DNA of 64,000 nt from the NCBI RefSeq assembly GCF_000719865.1, contig NZ_JOID01000001.1:467199-531198 (forward strand). Reading direction: 5' to 3'. This DNA comes from Streptomyces albus subsp. albus (lineage in GTDB: Bacteria > Actinomycetota > Actinomycetes > Streptomycetales > Streptomycetaceae). The notes beneath the pieces were generated by a model. The model was not told the DNA's origin. It was given only the letters and a program-made list of their open reading frames with translations, and made no database searches. The position numbers and the translations under genes were made by a program. This document shows, in pieces, positions 25,316-34,980 of the stretch. Position 1 is the first letter of the stretch; each line of letters begins with the position of its first letter.

Positions 25316-26281
25316 GCCGCATGACCTGTTCAGCCGAGCGGCTATCGGCGCCAGACGTTCCCTCAGCCCGGCCGGCTCCCGGATCTCGAAGTCGAAGCCC
25401 AGCATGGCCAGGTGGGCGACCATCGCCTCCGGGCCGGGTGCTCCGGTCCGGAGCAGGCAGCTGCGTTCGTCGACCGCCTCCAGTGTGCCGGTCATGGGGG
25501 TGACGCGCGCCGCGGCCTCCTCCAGCGGTGCGTGCAGCAGGACGACGGCGCGCAGGTCGTACGCCGCGGTCGAGACCCCCCGCGCGACATAGTCGGCGAG
25601 GTCCTCGGCCGGCGGGCGGCGCGGTTCGAACCGCGGGCCGTGCGGCGGCCTGGGTGTGAGCCGGTCCACCCGGAACGTCCGCCAGTCCCGCCGGTCCACG
25701 TCCCAGGCGACGAGATACCAGCGGTGCTCGGTGAAGACCAGCCGGTGCGGCTCCACGGTCCGCCGGCCCTCCCGGCCCTCGTGGTCGCGGTAGTCGAAGC
25801 GCACCCGCTCCCGGTCCCGGCAGGCGAAGGCCAGCTCGGTCAGTACGGCGGCCCCGACGGTCGGCCCGCCCCGCCCGCCCCGCCCGCCCACCATCGGCAC
25901 GGTGAAGGAGGTGAACGCCTCGACGCGCCGGCGCAGCCGGGCCGGCAGCACCTGGTCCAGCTTGGCGAGCGCCCGGACGGATGTCTCCGCGACGCCCTCG
26001 AGACCGCCGCCGGCCGCGGTGCGCAGGACGACCGCCACCGCGACGGCCTCCTCGTCGTCGAGCAGCAGCGGCGGCAGCGCGGCCCCCGCGCCCAGTTGGT
26101 AGCCGCCGCCGGTGCCGGGGCTGGCGTGTACGGGGTAGCCCAGCTCGCGCAGCCGGCCGACGTCCCGCCGGACGGTGCGCGGGGTGACGCCGAGGCGCTC
26201 GGCGAGATCCGCACCGGACCAGTCGCGGTGCGCTTGCAGCAGGGAGAGCAGACGGAGGAGGCGTGCGGAGGTGGCCGGCAT
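25301..26281 (-). CDS. WYL-domain transcriptional regulator (YafY family)
   Basis: 326 residues. An N-terminal helix-turn-helix of the HTH_11 type (residues 5-60, WSGADLAERLGVTPRTVRRD) is followed by the WYL domain, in which the name-giving residues read HRWYLVAWDVDRRDWRTFRVDR, and a C-terminal WCX extension. Family members sense small ligands or nucleic-acid products of stress and act as repressors or activators. It lies 68 bases upstream of the catalase gene in the same direction and might control it, but no evidence in the DNA proves this. Confidence 0.9.
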   Translation of the reverse strand: MPATSARLLRLLSLLQAHRDWSGADLAERLGVTPRTVRRDVGRLRELGYPVHASPGTGGGYQLGAGAALPPLLLDDEEAVAVAVVLRTAAGGGLEGVAETSVRALAKLDQVLPARLRRRVEAFTSFTVPMVGGRGGRGGPTVGAAVLTELAFACRDRERVRFDYRDHEGREGRRTVEPHRLVFTEHRWYLVAWDVDRRDWRTFRVDRLTPRPPHGPRFEPRRPPAEDLADYVARGVSTAAYDLRAVVLLHAPLEEAAARVTPMTGTLEAVDERSCLLRTGAPGPEAMVAHLAMLGFDFEIREPAGLRERLAPIAARLNRSCGVSPD

Positions 26282-26369
26282 GGGGGAAGTCTCCCAGCCG
26301 CCGCGGACAGTTCCGGTCCGCGACGGCCGGTTCAGCCGCCGGCCTCGCCACGGCCTCGCGGCCGCCGGT

Positions 26370-27281
26370 TCAGTCCTTTCCGGCCGCCGGCTCCGTGACC
26401 CGCACCGACAGATCGTTGTCCACCGTGTAGTACGGACCGATCAGCGCCGGGCCGCGCGGAGTGGACAGCGGCCGCGCGGGATAGCCGAAGACCGCCTTCT
26501 TGTCCGCGACGTCGTCCAGGATCCGGGAGATCCGCACCGCCCCGGCCCCGGCGGACGGCCGCAGCCACAGGTCCCACGGCTCGTCACCGCCCGGCCAGGG
26601 ACCGGCGAACTCCGGGTACGGCAGGGTGAAGGAGAAGCGGGTGCCGTCGGCGGCCACGGGAACCGTGCGGATCTCGGACGGATCGCGGCGGCAGCGCGCC
26701 TCGGCAACGGCACCGGGCCCCGGCACCGCCCCGTACAGCCGCCCCTCCACGGCCAGCTCCTCGTCCCGGACGTGGAGGTCGCCGGCCTCCGCGTGCCGTG
26801 CGCGCAGCCAGCTGCGGACCGAGAGGTTGCCGTGCTTGGTGGTGTACGGGATGCGGACGGCCACCGAGCCGCGCCCCGGGTCCGGATGGCGGTCGGTGAT
26901 CGTCCGCAGATCGTTGATCCCGGGCACCAGCCGCACCGGTTCGGTGCCGGGGGCCGCCTCATAGGCGTCCCAGCGCCCCTCCGGCAGCACCACGGTGCTC
27001 GGCAGGACGGCGCGCAGCCGGCCGTGGCCCGCGGGGACCAGGGGGAGCCGCAGCTCGCCGGCCGCACTGTCGTCCCGTCCGCCGCGGCGGCGGAGCAGCA
27101 GGGCCGCGTCCCAGGACTCGGCGCGCCCCGGCGCCTCGACATCGAAGGTGAGCCCTCCGGCGGAGTCCGCTATGCAGTCGGCGACGGGGGCCGGGGGCGC
27201 CTCCGGGAGCTCCTCGCCGCCCGGCGCGGTGGCCGGCCGGGGGATGCCGGGGCGGAGGGGCAGATCGGCGGACGTGGTCAT
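26370..27281 (-). CDS. Uncharacterised protein translationally coupled to a glycosyltransferase
   Basis: 303 residues. ATG at 27281 overlaps the glycosyltransferase stop in an ATGA, so the two are made together. The sequence is rich in predicted beta strands and seems to hold repeated modules with similar phrases (SWDAALLLRRRG... and EPWDLWLRPSAGAG...), resembling the beta-sandwich extensions seen beside TagF/CDP-glycerol-type glycosyltransferases of actinobacteria. No catalytic motif, signal peptide or membrane segment is seen. A role in a surface-polymer or glycan pathway with its partner is inferred from context only. Confidence 0.75.
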   Translation of the reverse strand: MTTSADLPLRPGIPRPATAPGGEELPEAPPAPVADCIADSAGGLTFDVEAPGRAESWDAALLLRRRGGRDDSAAGELRLPLVPAGHGRLRAVLPSTVVLPEGRWDAYEAAPGTEPVRLVPGINDLRTITDRHPDPGRGSVAVRIPYTTKHGNLSVRSWLRARHAEAGDLHVRDEELAVEGRLYGAVPGPGAVAEARCRRDPSEIRTVPVAADGTRFSFTLPYPEFAGPWPGGDEPWDLWLRPSAGAGAVRISRILDDVADKKAVFGYPARPLSTPRGPALIGPYYTVDNDLSVRVTEPAAGKD

Positions 27282-28546
27282 GCGGTACGGCCCCCTCTCA
27301 GTACGGCACCGGCGTGGGCACGGGCGGCGTACGCCCCGCCGAGCAGCGCGCCCCGGGTGCGGTGCAGCGAGCTGCGCAGCCGGCCGCGGGCCCCGCGGCC
27401 GCCGCGCTCCACGAGCTCCTGGAAGAGCGTCTCGTAGCGGCAGGCGACCCGGGAGGGGTCGAAGCGGGCGGAATCGTTCAGTGCGGCGCGGCCCATCCTG
27501 TGCCTTAAGGAGTCGTCGTTGATGAGTTCGAGGAGGGCGGCGGCGATCGCGTCGGCGTTGCCGGTGGGCACGAGCCGGCCGTCGACACCGTTGTCGATGA
27601 TCTCCCCGGGCCCGTGCGGGCAGTCGGTGGAGACCACCGGCAGTCCGCAGCGCATGGCCTCCACGATGGTCATCCCGAAGGACTCCAGGCTGGAGGTGAC
27701 GGCGGCGATCGACCCCTTGGTCCACTCGGGGTCGAGCGGATTCGCGGGCCCCATCAGATAGACGTGGTTGTAGAGGCCGAGGTTGTCGATCAGCCTCCGC
27801 AGTTTCTCCTTCTCCGCGCCCCCGCCGTAGATCCGCAGCCGCCAGTCGGGTCTGGCCTCGACCACCTTGCCGAAGGCGCGGATCAGCAGGTCGTAGCGCT
27901 TGACCCGGGCCAGCCGGCCGGCCGCGACCACCCACTTGCCGGAGCCGTCGGCCGGCGCGATCCGCGGCTCCGGGACGCTGTTCGGCACCGCCTCCACATG
28001 GACCCCGGGCAGCTTGAGCCGGCGCCGGTACGACACGGCGTCGGCCTCGGTGACGGTGGTGACCGCGTCGAGCCGGGGGTAGAGCCGTCCCAACTGCGCG
28101 CGCAGCGCGGCGGAATGGCTGTCCAGCGTCAGATGCTCCTGACCCACGAGGACGGGACCGCGCCGGGTCTCCCGGGCGATGTGCGCGTTGAGCCCGGGCC
28201 GGGTGCCGACGACGACGTCCGCCTCGACGGTGCGCAGATGCTCGGCGATCCGGCGGTCGGTGAGCCGGCTGTACTGCTTGTAACGGCCCTCCGCCTGGGG
28301 GAACACCCGTGCGGGCGCCCGGTGCTCGGGGCTGTCGCCCTCGTAGTCCGGACTGTCCTTGCGGAGGTCCACGAGGTGCCGCAGCCGGACGCGCGGGCCG
28401 TGGTCGAAGACGGGCGCGTCACGGTGGCGGAAGACGGAGACGATCTCCACATCGTGCTGCTCCGCCAGCGAGCGGGCGAGGTTGTAGGTGGTACGGATCG
28501 TTCCCCCGATGCCGTACGCGTTGTGAATCAGGAAGGAAATCTGCAT
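27278..28546 (-). CDS. GT4-family glycosyltransferase
   Basis: 422 residues, GT-B fold. The N-terminal domain begins MQISFLIHNAYGIGGTIRTT with the glycine-rich acceptor loop. The C-terminal domain has VVAAGRLARVKRYDLLIRAF and the donor-binding ESFGMTIVEAMRCGLPVVST, including the E-x7-E motif of GT4 retaining enzymes. No signal peptide; it should act at the inner face of the membrane on a nucleotide sugar. Acceptor unknown; teichoic-acid or related surface-glycan synthesis is plausible given the coupled partner. ATG at 28546 with GGGGAC upstream. Confidence 0.9.
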   Translation of the reverse strand: MQISFLIHNAYGIGGTIRTTYNLARSLAEQHDVEIVSVFRHRDAPVFDHGPRVRLRHLVDLRKDSPDYEGDSPEHRAPARVFPQAEGRYKQYSRLTDRRIAEHLRTVEADVVVGTRPGLNAHIARETRRGPVLVGQEHLTLDSHSAALRAQLGRLYPRLDAVTTVTEADAVSYRRRLKLPGVHVEAVPNSVPEPRIAPADGSGKWVVAAGRLARVKRYDLLIRAFGKVVEARPDWRLRIYGGGAEKEKLRRLIDNLGLYNHVYLMGPANPLDPEWTKGSIAAVTSSLESFGMTIVEAMRCGLPVVSTDCPHGPGEIIDNGVDGRLVPTGNADAIAAALLELINDDSLRHRMGRAALNDSARFDPSRVACRYETLFQELVERGGRGARGRLRSSLHRTRGALLGGAYAARAHAGAVLRGGRTA

Positions 28547-29122
28547 GCGTCCCCGTATCCCACGGTTTCCGCGGAGAGCCCGGCTGGTCCCGCCTCCTCC
28601 GCCTACCGATTGGTTGGACCCGCCCCGGGCGCTTCGGGTTGGCCGCCATGACGATCCTGTTGCACAAGGGATGCGACATCGGTAGCCGGTGCGGGGAACC
28701 ATTCGAATCGATAGAACGTCACTGTCCTTGCGCCGGTTACGGCTTGACGGTGCGCCGGCCAAGCGATTCACCCCCTTGAGCGACCCGGCCGGCCCTCGGA
28801 CCCGGCCGGCCGCGGTGCCCGGCATCTTCCGACTGTCCCCCCATACGCGGGCGAAACACCCGGGGCCACGCCGGAGATCACCGGGCCCGGCCGGCCGGGC
28901 GCTTCCCGGCCCGTTCCCGCCGGCTTCCCGCACGCCCGCGCCGTCGGCGTTGCCCGGGCCGGCGCGGAGACCGGTCAACCCGGCGCGTACGCACAGGAGT
29001 TCACTCCCCCTCCCCCGTCGCGTCCCGCGGCACGGACCGGGCGTGACCCCGGCCGCGCGTCACCCGTTGTCCCCGTGTGGGCCGGAACGCCCGGCCGCCA
29101 CCCCGAGACCGAGGAGCCTTCC
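28547..29122. other. Divergent intergenic region
   Basis: About 575 bases between the glycosyltransferase and the following plus-strand pair. The part at 28660-28780 is A/T-richer and is the likely promoter area for both sides (it includes an ATTCGAAT palindrome near 28702). The rest is Pro/Arg-like G+C-rich spacer with no supported gene. Confidence 0.4.
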
Positions 29123-30061
29123 GTGCCGCGTTTGCTCGACGTCAGCGATGACGTGCGTGCCGAGATCGGCGATGAAGAAGCCGACCGGTTGCTCACCGGC
29201 GAGAACGCCCCGGGCAGCTACGACTGCACCTCCTGCCGGACCCCCGGCGACACCGGGCAGGAGCGGACCAGCACCGTGCTGTTCGTCGGCGACGAAACCG
29301 CCGTGCTCGCCTTCGCCCACGCCACCTGCGTCCCGTCCCAGGTGGTGCCGGTCACGGAGGAGCAACTGCAGGGCGCCGTGCGCAGCATCACGGGCGGGGA
29401 GGAGCCGGAGGCGGCGGCCGCGCCGCCGGTGCCGGCCGTCACCCCGGGCCCGCCGGCCCCTCGCGACACCCGGCCGCCGCACGACCCCTCGCACGACCCG
29501 CTGTACGACCCGGCCCCGCACGGCCTGCGGGCCGTCCCGCCCGCCGGCCCCTTCCCCGGGGGCCCGGGCTCCGGCGCTCGGCCGGAGCCACGGCAGGCCG
29601 TGATCGGCGTCACCAGCGGGCTGGTCCTCGCCGACGGCGCCCTGTGGCCGGGGCTGGTCGTGGAGCCCACCGGCCCGATCGCCCGGCCCGGTTCCGACGG
29701 CCCCGGTGACGAGTTCCTGCCGATCCTCCTCGAACAGGGTTTCCGGTCCGTGCAGCACGTGGAGCAGAAGCCGCCGCTGCTGGCCGACTGGTCCGTGCTG
29801 CTGGTGGAGGGGCGGCTGCACGCGGTCCTCCAGCCGGCGGCCGGCGGCCCCCCGACCGCGTGGTGGCAGGCGCACGAACCGCTGACGGTGACCGACGGCT
29901 GGCGGACCGCGGCCGCGCGGACGGCGAAGGTCCTGGTCTTCGCGGCGCCCGCGGGCGCGATCGGCCGGCAGTCCCACGAGGACGTGCTGCGCGAGGCCCT
30001 GGACCGGGCGGCGGCGGCCGGTGTGCTCGTCGCCGCCGTGCTGCCGCTGGCGGGCACATGA
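29123..30061 (+). CDS. Conserved hypothetical protein (Streptomyces)
   Basis: 312 residues from GTG at 29123, preceded by GAGGAG at 29111. The N-terminal ~100 residues include a CTSC pair (YDCTSCRTPGDTG) and a later lone Cys in ATCVPSQV, which might bind a metal. A Pro/Asp/His-rich linker (residues 105-150) joins a second globular part that begins VIGVTSGLVLADGALWPGLVV. I do not recognise a family with known function. No signal peptide or membrane segment. Overlaps the next gene in ATGA, so the two are probably a unit. Confidence 0.7.
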   Translation: MPRLLDVSDDVRAEIGDEEADRLLTGENAPGSYDCTSCRTPGDTGQERTSTVLFVGDETAVLAFAHATCVPSQVVPVTEEQLQGAVRSITGGEEPEAAAAPPVPAVTPGPPAPRDTRPPHDPSHDPLYDPAPHGLRAVPPAGPFPGGPGSGARPEPRQAVIGVTSGLVLADGALWPGLVVEPTGPIARPGSDGPGDEFLPILLEQGFRSVQHVEQKPPLLADWSVLLVEGRLHAVLQPAAGGPPTAWWQAHEPLTVTDGWRTAAARTAKVLVFAAPAGAIGRQSHEDVLREALDRAAAAGVLVAAVLPLAGT

Positions 30062-30540
30062 CCTCGGCCGGCGCGGGGCGCCCGGCCGCCGCGGGGGGCG
30101 GGCGCCCCGCGCCCCCGGCACGGCCGGCGGGCGCCAACCGGCCGCGCATCACCGGAAACGGGCTTTTCCCCACGGAACCGCATCCACCGGGCGTCCGGGT
30201 CGTTGGCAGGTACGTGCACTCATACGAACCGCCGGCCCGGCTCTCCCACCCCCACCCCATCCCGGGAATGCGCCCGGCGCGCGAGGCCTCCCCGGCCGGC
30301 GGGCAGCAGTCGCCGACCCCCATCTACGACTCGCTCTACGCCGAATACCGGCGCCAGTTCCGCGCCCTCCCGGGTGACCGCCTGGGCGAGGAGGACCTCG
30401 GCTTCAAGCCGTTCGGCATCGGCCCCCGCGAGCCCCGGAACACCTGGGAGCGGGTGCCGGCCCCCGAACCGCTGCGGCGGCACCGGCGGGGCGCGCCGCG
30501 GGCGCTGCCGCCCGCCGTGCGGGACCACCGCACCCCCTGA
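30058..30540 (+). CDS. Small hypothetical protein coupled to the preceding gene
   Basis: 160 residues if started at the ATG overlapping the previous stop. The first 50 residues are Ala/Gly/Pro/Arg-rich and unconvincing. The conserved-looking part begins near VHSYEPPARLSHPHPIPGM and continues with PTPIYDSLYAEYRRQFRALP, a short tyrosine-rich motif seen in small Streptomyces proteins. A GTG at 30214 is a possible true start giving 108 residues. Function unknown. Convergent to der. Confidence 0.6.
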   Translation: MTSAGAGRPAAAGGGRPAPPARPAGANRPRITGNGLFPTEPHPPGVRVVGRYVHSYEPPARLSHPHPIPGMRPAREASPAGGQQSPTPIYDSLYAEYRRQFRALPGDRLGEEDLGFKPFGIGPREPRNTWERVPAPEPLRRHRRGAPRALPPAVRDHRTP

Positions 30541-30597
30541 GGACGGCCGGACGGGCGGGGGCGGGGGCCTCCGCCCGCCGCTCCTCCGCCGCCGCGG

Positions 30598-32058
30598 TCA
30601 CTTCTTGCGGCCCCGCTTCTCGCGCACCCGGACCGAAATGTGGATCGGGGTGCCCTCGAAGCCGAACTCCTCGCGCAGCCGCCGCTCGACGAACCTGCGG
30701 TAGCCCGCCTCCAGGAAGCCGGAGGCGAAGAGCACGAACCGCGGCGGCCGGACGCCGGCCTGGGTGCCGAAGAGGATGCGGGGCTGCTTGCCGCCCCGGA
30801 TCGGGTGCGGGTGCGCGGCCACGATCTCGCCGAGGAAGGCGTTGAGCCGGCCCGTCGGCACCCGGGTCTCCCAGCCTTCAAGGGCCGTCTCGATCGCCGG
30901 GACGAGCTTCTCCATGTGCCGGCCGGTGCGCGCGGAGACGTTGACCCGCGGCGCCCACTGGACCTGCACCAGGTCCTGCTCGATCTCCCGCTCCAGGTAG
31001 TAGCGGCGCTCCTCGTCGAGGGTGTCCCACTTGTTGTACGCGATCACCAGGGCGCGGCCCGCGTCGACGGCCATGCTGATGATGCGGGTGTCCTGGACGC
31101 TGATGGACTCGCTCGCGTCGATCAGGACGACCGCGACCTCCGCCTTCTCCAGGGCGGCGGCGGTGCGCAGCGAGGCGTAGTAGTCCGCGCCCTCCTGCAG
31201 GTGGACCCGGCGGCGGATGCCCGCGGTGTCCACGAACTTCCAGGTGACGCCGCCCAGTTCGATCAGCTCGTCGACCGGGTCGCGGGTGGTGCCGGCCATC
31301 TCGTTGACGACCACACGCTCCTCGCCGGCCACCTTGTTGAGCAGGGACGACTTGCCGACGTTGGGACGGCCGATCAGGGCGATCCGGCGCGGCCCGCCGA
31401 GCCCGCCGCCGAAGGTCTGCTGCGGCGCCTCCGGCAGGGCCTCCAGCACCGCGTCGAGCAGATCGCCGGTGCCGCGGCCGTGCAGCGAGGAGACCGGGTA
31501 CGGCTCACCCAGGCCCAGGTTCCAGAGCGCGGCGGCGTCCGCCTCGCCGCTGGGGCCGTCCACCTTGTTGGCGCAGAGCACGACGGGCTTCCCGGCCCGG
31601 CGCAGCAGCTTGACCACGGCCTCGTCGGTGTCGGTCGCGCCCACCTTGGAGTCCACGACGAAGACGACCGCGTCGGCGGCCTCGATGGCGAACTCGGCCT
31701 GGGCGGCCACGGCGGCGTCGATGCCGAGGACGTCCTGCTCCCAGCCGCCGGTGTCGACGACCTTGAAGCGGCGGCCGGCCCACTCCGCCTCGTAGGTGAC
31801 GCGGTCGCGGGTGACGCCGGGCTTGTCCTCGACGACCGCCTCCCGGCGGCCGATGATCCGGTTCACCAGGGTCGACTTGCCGACATTGGGGCGGCCGACG
31901 ACGGCGAGGACGGGGAGCGGGCCGTGGCCGGCCGCGGCGAGATCGCCCTCGATCTCCTCCGGGTCGAAGCCCTCCTCCGCGGCGAGCTCCATGAACTCCG
32001 TGTACTCGGCGTCGCCGAGCGCACCGTGCTCGTCGGCGGCGTGGTTCTGGTCGTTCAT
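30598..32058 (-). CDS. der: Ribosome biogenesis GTPase Der (EngA)
   Basis: 486 residues. Two tandem GTPase domains, each with GRPNVGKS(T/S), DTGG or DTAGI, and NKVD/NKWD boxes, then a C-terminal KH-like domain ([21 protein letters not shown]) ending in a basic KRGRKK. An acidic N-terminal extension of about 45 residues is typical of actinobacteria. Der binds the 50S subunit and is needed for its maturation. Downstream member of the cmk-plsC-der block, 71 bases after plsC. Confidence 0.97.
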   Translation of the reverse strand: MNDQNHAADEHGALGDAEYTEFMELAAEEGFDPEEIEGDLAAAGHGPLPVLAVVGRPNVGKSTLVNRIIGRREAVVEDKPGVTRDRVTYEAEWAGRRFKVVDTGGWEQDVLGIDAAVAAQAEFAIEAADAVVFVVDSKVGATDTDEAVVKLLRRAGKPVVLCANKVDGPSGEADAAALWNLGLGEPYPVSSLHGRGTGDLLDAVLEALPEAPQQTFGGGLGGPRRIALIGRPNVGKSSLLNKVAGEERVVVNEMAGTTRDPVDELIELGGVTWKFVDTAGIRRRVHLQEGADYYASLRTAAALEKAEVAVVLIDASESISVQDTRIISMAVDAGRALVIAYNKWDTLDEERRYYLEREIEQDLVQVQWAPRVNVSARTGRHMEKLVPAIETALEGWETRVPTGRLNAFLGEIVAAHPHPIRGGKQPRILFGTQAGVRPPRFVLFASGFLEAGYRRFVERRLREEFGFEGTPIHISVRVREKRGRKK

Positions 32059-32129
32059 GAAGTGGGTCCTCGTTTTACTGTTCGTCGTTCATCGTCGGCG
32101 GACCCACGTGGTCCGCCCGTCAGGGTCGT

Positions 32130-32819
32130 TCAGCGGCCGGTGACGCGCCGGGCCTCCGACAGGTGGGCGCCCAGCCGGCGCTGGATGCGCTCGGTCGCCG
32201 CGTCCAGGGCCGCGCGGGTGCGCCGGCCGGTGCCGTCCCCCGCGTCGAAGGGGTCGCCGAACACCACGTCGACCCGGCTGCGCAGCGGCGGCAGGCCGGA
32301 TATCACCCGGCCGCGCCGGTCGTTCGAGCCCAGGACGGCGACCGGGACGATCGGCGCCCCGGAGCGCACCGCGAAGTAGGCGAGCCCGGCGCGCAGTGAG
32401 GCGAAGTCGCCCTCACCGCGGGTGCCCTCCGGGAAGATCCCGAGGACGCCGCCGCGCTCCAGCACCCCGAGCGCTCCGCTGATCGCGGCCCGGTCGGCGC
32501 CCGAACGGTCCACCTTCAGCTGCCCGATCCCGCGCAGGAACGGGTCCAGCGGACCGATGAACGCCTCCTTCTTGATCAGGAAGTGCACCGGCCGGGGCGC
32601 GGTGCCCATCAGCATCGGGCCGTCGATGATGTGGGAGTGGTTCACCGCGAGGATCACCGGTCCGGTGGCGGGCACCTTCCAGGCGCCCAGGACCCGCGGC
32701 TTCCACAGCCCGTACATCAGCCCGACCCCGATGCGGCGGCCGACCGCCGCTCCGCTCTCCGAGCCCTTGCCCGCGGCCGCGGCGGCCGTGGCCCCGGCCT
32801 GCGCGCGCGCCGTCCTCAC
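32130..32819 (-). CDS. plsC: 1-acyl-sn-glycerol-3-phosphate acyltransferase (PlsC family)
   Basis: 229 residues. The acyltransferase boxes are clear: NHSHIIDGP (HX4D), FPEGTR, and GAPIVPVAVLG. It would transfer an acyl chain to lysophosphatidic acid, giving phosphatidic acid at the inner membrane. GTG at 32819 overlaps the cmk stop (GTGA), so translation is coupled. The cmk-plsC-der order is common in actinobacteria. Confidence 0.92.
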   Translation of the reverse strand: MRTARAQAGATAAAAAGKGSESGAAVGRRIGVGLMYGLWKPRVLGAWKVPATGPVILAVNHSHIIDGPMLMGTAPRPVHFLIKKEAFIGPLDPFLRGIGQLKVDRSGADRAAISGALGVLERGGVLGIFPEGTRGEGDFASLRAGLAYFAVRSGAPIVPVAVLGSNDRRGRVISGLPPLRSRVDVVFGDPFDAGDGTGRRTRAALDAATERIQRRLGAHLSEARRVTGR

Positions 32820-33562
32820 GCCGACTGCCCCGCACGGTCCGCGGTGTTCCCGGCGGTGGTGTTCCCGGCGGCGGCGTTCTCGACGAGGGTGACCACGCAC
32901 TCGATGACCTGCTCCAGCGTCAGCTCCGTGGTGTCCACCTCGTGGGCGTCCTCCGCCTTGGCCAGCGGGGAGACCTTGCGGCCGGAGTCGGCGGCGTCCC
33001 GCTTGATCAGCGCCTCGCGGGTGGCGGCGAGGCCGGCGGCCTCCTTGCCCTTGAGCTCCCCGCTGCGGCGGGCGGCGCGGGCCTCCGGGGAGGCGGTGAG
33101 GAAGATCTTGAGGTCGGCGTCGGGGAGGACGGTGGTGCCGATGTCCCGGCCCTCGACGACGATGCCGCTCCCGGCACTCTTGGCGATCCGGCGCTGGAGC
33201 TCCGTCAGCCGGGCCCGCACCTCGGGAACGGCGCTCACCGCGCTGACCGCGGCGGTGACCTCCCGGGTGCGGATCGGCCCGGCGGCGTCGGCGCCGTCGA
33301 CCGTGATGGCCGGGGAGCCGGGGTCGGTGCCGGAGACGATCGTGGGCTTGTCGGCGGCGGTGGCCACGGCCGCGGCGTCGTTCACGTCCACGCCGTTGCT
33401 CAGCATCCACCAGGTGATCGCGCGGTACTGCGCTCCGGTGTCCAGGTACCGCAGGCCGAGCGTGGCGGCCACGGCCTTGGAGGTGCTGGACTTGCCCGTG
33501 CCGGAGGGGCCGTCGATGGCGACGATCACTGCTGCCGGAGCGGTCCGGGCGGCGGTTTCCAC
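32816..33562 (-). CDS. cmk: (d)CMP kinase
   Basis: 248 residues. P-loop IDGPSGTGKSS at residues ~15-25, then RYLDTGAQYRAITWW for nucleotide binding and VVEGRDIGTTVLPDADLKIFL, all diagnostic for cytidylate kinase. It phosphorylates CMP and dCMP. GTG at 33562 is preferred because AAGGAAGG lies eleven bases before it; another GTG at 33574 is too close to that site. A C-terminal Ala/Asn/Thr-rich tail of about 20 residues is extra. 179 bases downstream of tyrA. Confidence 0.95.
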   Translation of the reverse strand: METAARTAPAAVIVAIDGPSGTGKSSTSKAVAATLGLRYLDTGAQYRAITWWMLSNGVDVNDAAAVATAADKPTIVSGTDPGSPAITVDGADAAGPIRTREVTAAVSAVSAVPEVRARLTELQRRIAKSAGSGIVVEGRDIGTTVLPDADLKIFLTASPEARAARRSGELKGKEAAGLAATREALIKRDAADSGRKVSPLAKAEDAHEVDTTELTLEQVIECVVTLVENAAAGNTTAGNTADRAGQSA

Positions 33563-33741
33563 GGTGAAGAACACCTTCCTTGTGTGCACGGGCGGGAGCG
33601 GGCCGGCGGGCGAGGCTGCCGGAGAACCTTCGGACAAGGTTACCGGCCCACCGGACCGCCCCGTACAGCCCCGGGCGTCCCGGTGGCCCCAGGGGTCACG
33701 GGAGGGCGGCCGACGGCGGCGCGGGGGCGGTACGGGGGCGG

Positions 33742-34827
33742 CTACTGCCGGATCGACCAGCCCTTCTCGCGCAGGGCCGCGGTGAGGACGGGGGCCGCCG
33801 CCGGTTCCACCATGAGCTGGATGAGGCCGGCCTGCTGCCCGGTGGCGTGCTCGATCCGGACGTCCTCGATATTGACCCCGGCCCGGCCCGCGTCGGCGAA
33901 GATCTTCGCGAGCTGCCCGGGCTGGTCGCCGATGAGCACCGTCACGCTCTCGTACGCCGCCGGGGCCGCGCCGTGCTTCCCGGGTACCCGCTCGCGGCCG
34001 GTGTTCCCGCGCCGGAGCACGTCCTCGATGCCGGCCGCGCCGCCGTGCCGCTTGTCCTCGTCGGCCGACTCCATGGCGCGCAGGGCCCGCACCGTCTCCT
34101 CCAGGTCGGAGGCGACCGCGGAGAGGATCTCGGCGACCGGTCCGGGGTTGGCGGAGAGGATGTCGATCCACATGGCCGGGTCGGAGGCGGCGATCCTGGT
34201 GACGTCCCGGATGCCCTGGCCGCAGAGCCGTACCGCCGTCTCGTCGGCGTCCTCCAGCCGGGCCGCGACCAGGCTGGACAGCAGCTGCGGGGTGTGCGAG
34301 ACGAGCGCCACGGCGCGGTCGTGGGCGTCGGCGTCCATGACGACCGGCACGGCACGGCAGAGCGAGACCAGCTCCAGGGCGAGGTTCAGCACCTCGGTGT
34401 CGGTCGCGGCGGTCGGGGTGAGGACCCAGGGCCGGCCCTCGAAGAGGTCCGCGGTGGCCGCCATCGGGCCGGACCGCTCACGGCCCGCCATCGGATGGGT
34501 GCCCAGGTACGACGTGAGGTCGCCGCCGAGGCCCTCCAGCTCGCGGCGCGGACCGCCCTTGACGCTGGCGACGTCCAGATAGCCGCGGGCCAGGCCGCGG
34601 CGCTGGGCGCCGGCGACCGCCTCCGCGACCCGGGCGGGCGGCACCGCCACGACCGCCAGGTCCACGGGGCCGCCGGGGGCCTCCTCCGTGCCGGCGCCGA
34701 GCGCGGCCGCGGTGTGGGCCCGGGACGGGTCGTGGTCGGCGAGATGGACCCGTACGCCGCGGCCGGAGAGGGCGAGCGCGGCGGAGGTGCCGATCAGTCC
34801 GGTGCCGATGACGAGGGCGGTTCTCAC
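33742..34827 (-). CDS. tyrA: Prephenate dehydrogenase
   Basis: 361 residues. Rossmann start VIGTGLIGTSAALALSGRG, catalytic-region THPMAGRERSG and HDRAVALVSHTPQLL, then a C-terminal ACT-like domain (residues ~285-355, SVTVLIGDQPGQLAKIFADA) for likely feedback control by tyrosine. It converts prephenate to 4-hydroxyphenylpyruvate with NAD(P). GTG start at 34827. The 196-bp inverted-repeat element lies 154 bases upstream. Confidence 0.94.
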   Translation of the reverse strand: MRTALVIGTGLIGTSAALALSGRGVRVHLADHDPSRAHTAAALGAGTEEAPGGPVDLAVVAVPPARVAEAVAGAQRRGLARGYLDVASVKGGPRRELEGLGGDLTSYLGTHPMAGRERSGPMAATADLFEGRPWVLTPTAATDTEVLNLALELVSLCRAVPVVMDADAHDRAVALVSHTPQLLSSLVAARLEDADETAVRLCGQGIRDVTRIAASDPAMWIDILSANPGPVAEILSAVASDLEETVRALRAMESADEDKRHGGAAGIEDVLRRGNTGRERVPGKHGAAPAAYESVTVLIGDQPGQLAKIFADAGRAGVNIEDVRIEHATGQQAGLIQLMVEPAAAPVLTAALREKGWSIRQ

Positions 34828-34980
34828 GTGGATGACGTCCTTGCGGAGTGCGGCTGCGGCGCCGGTACGGGCGGCGGGCCGCGCCGTCCCGGCTCGGGTC
34901 CAGCGTAACGACCGCGGGCGTCGGGGCCCGGGCGCCGACCGCCCTGCGAGACGGCGGCGCCCGGCGGGCGCGGGCGGCGG

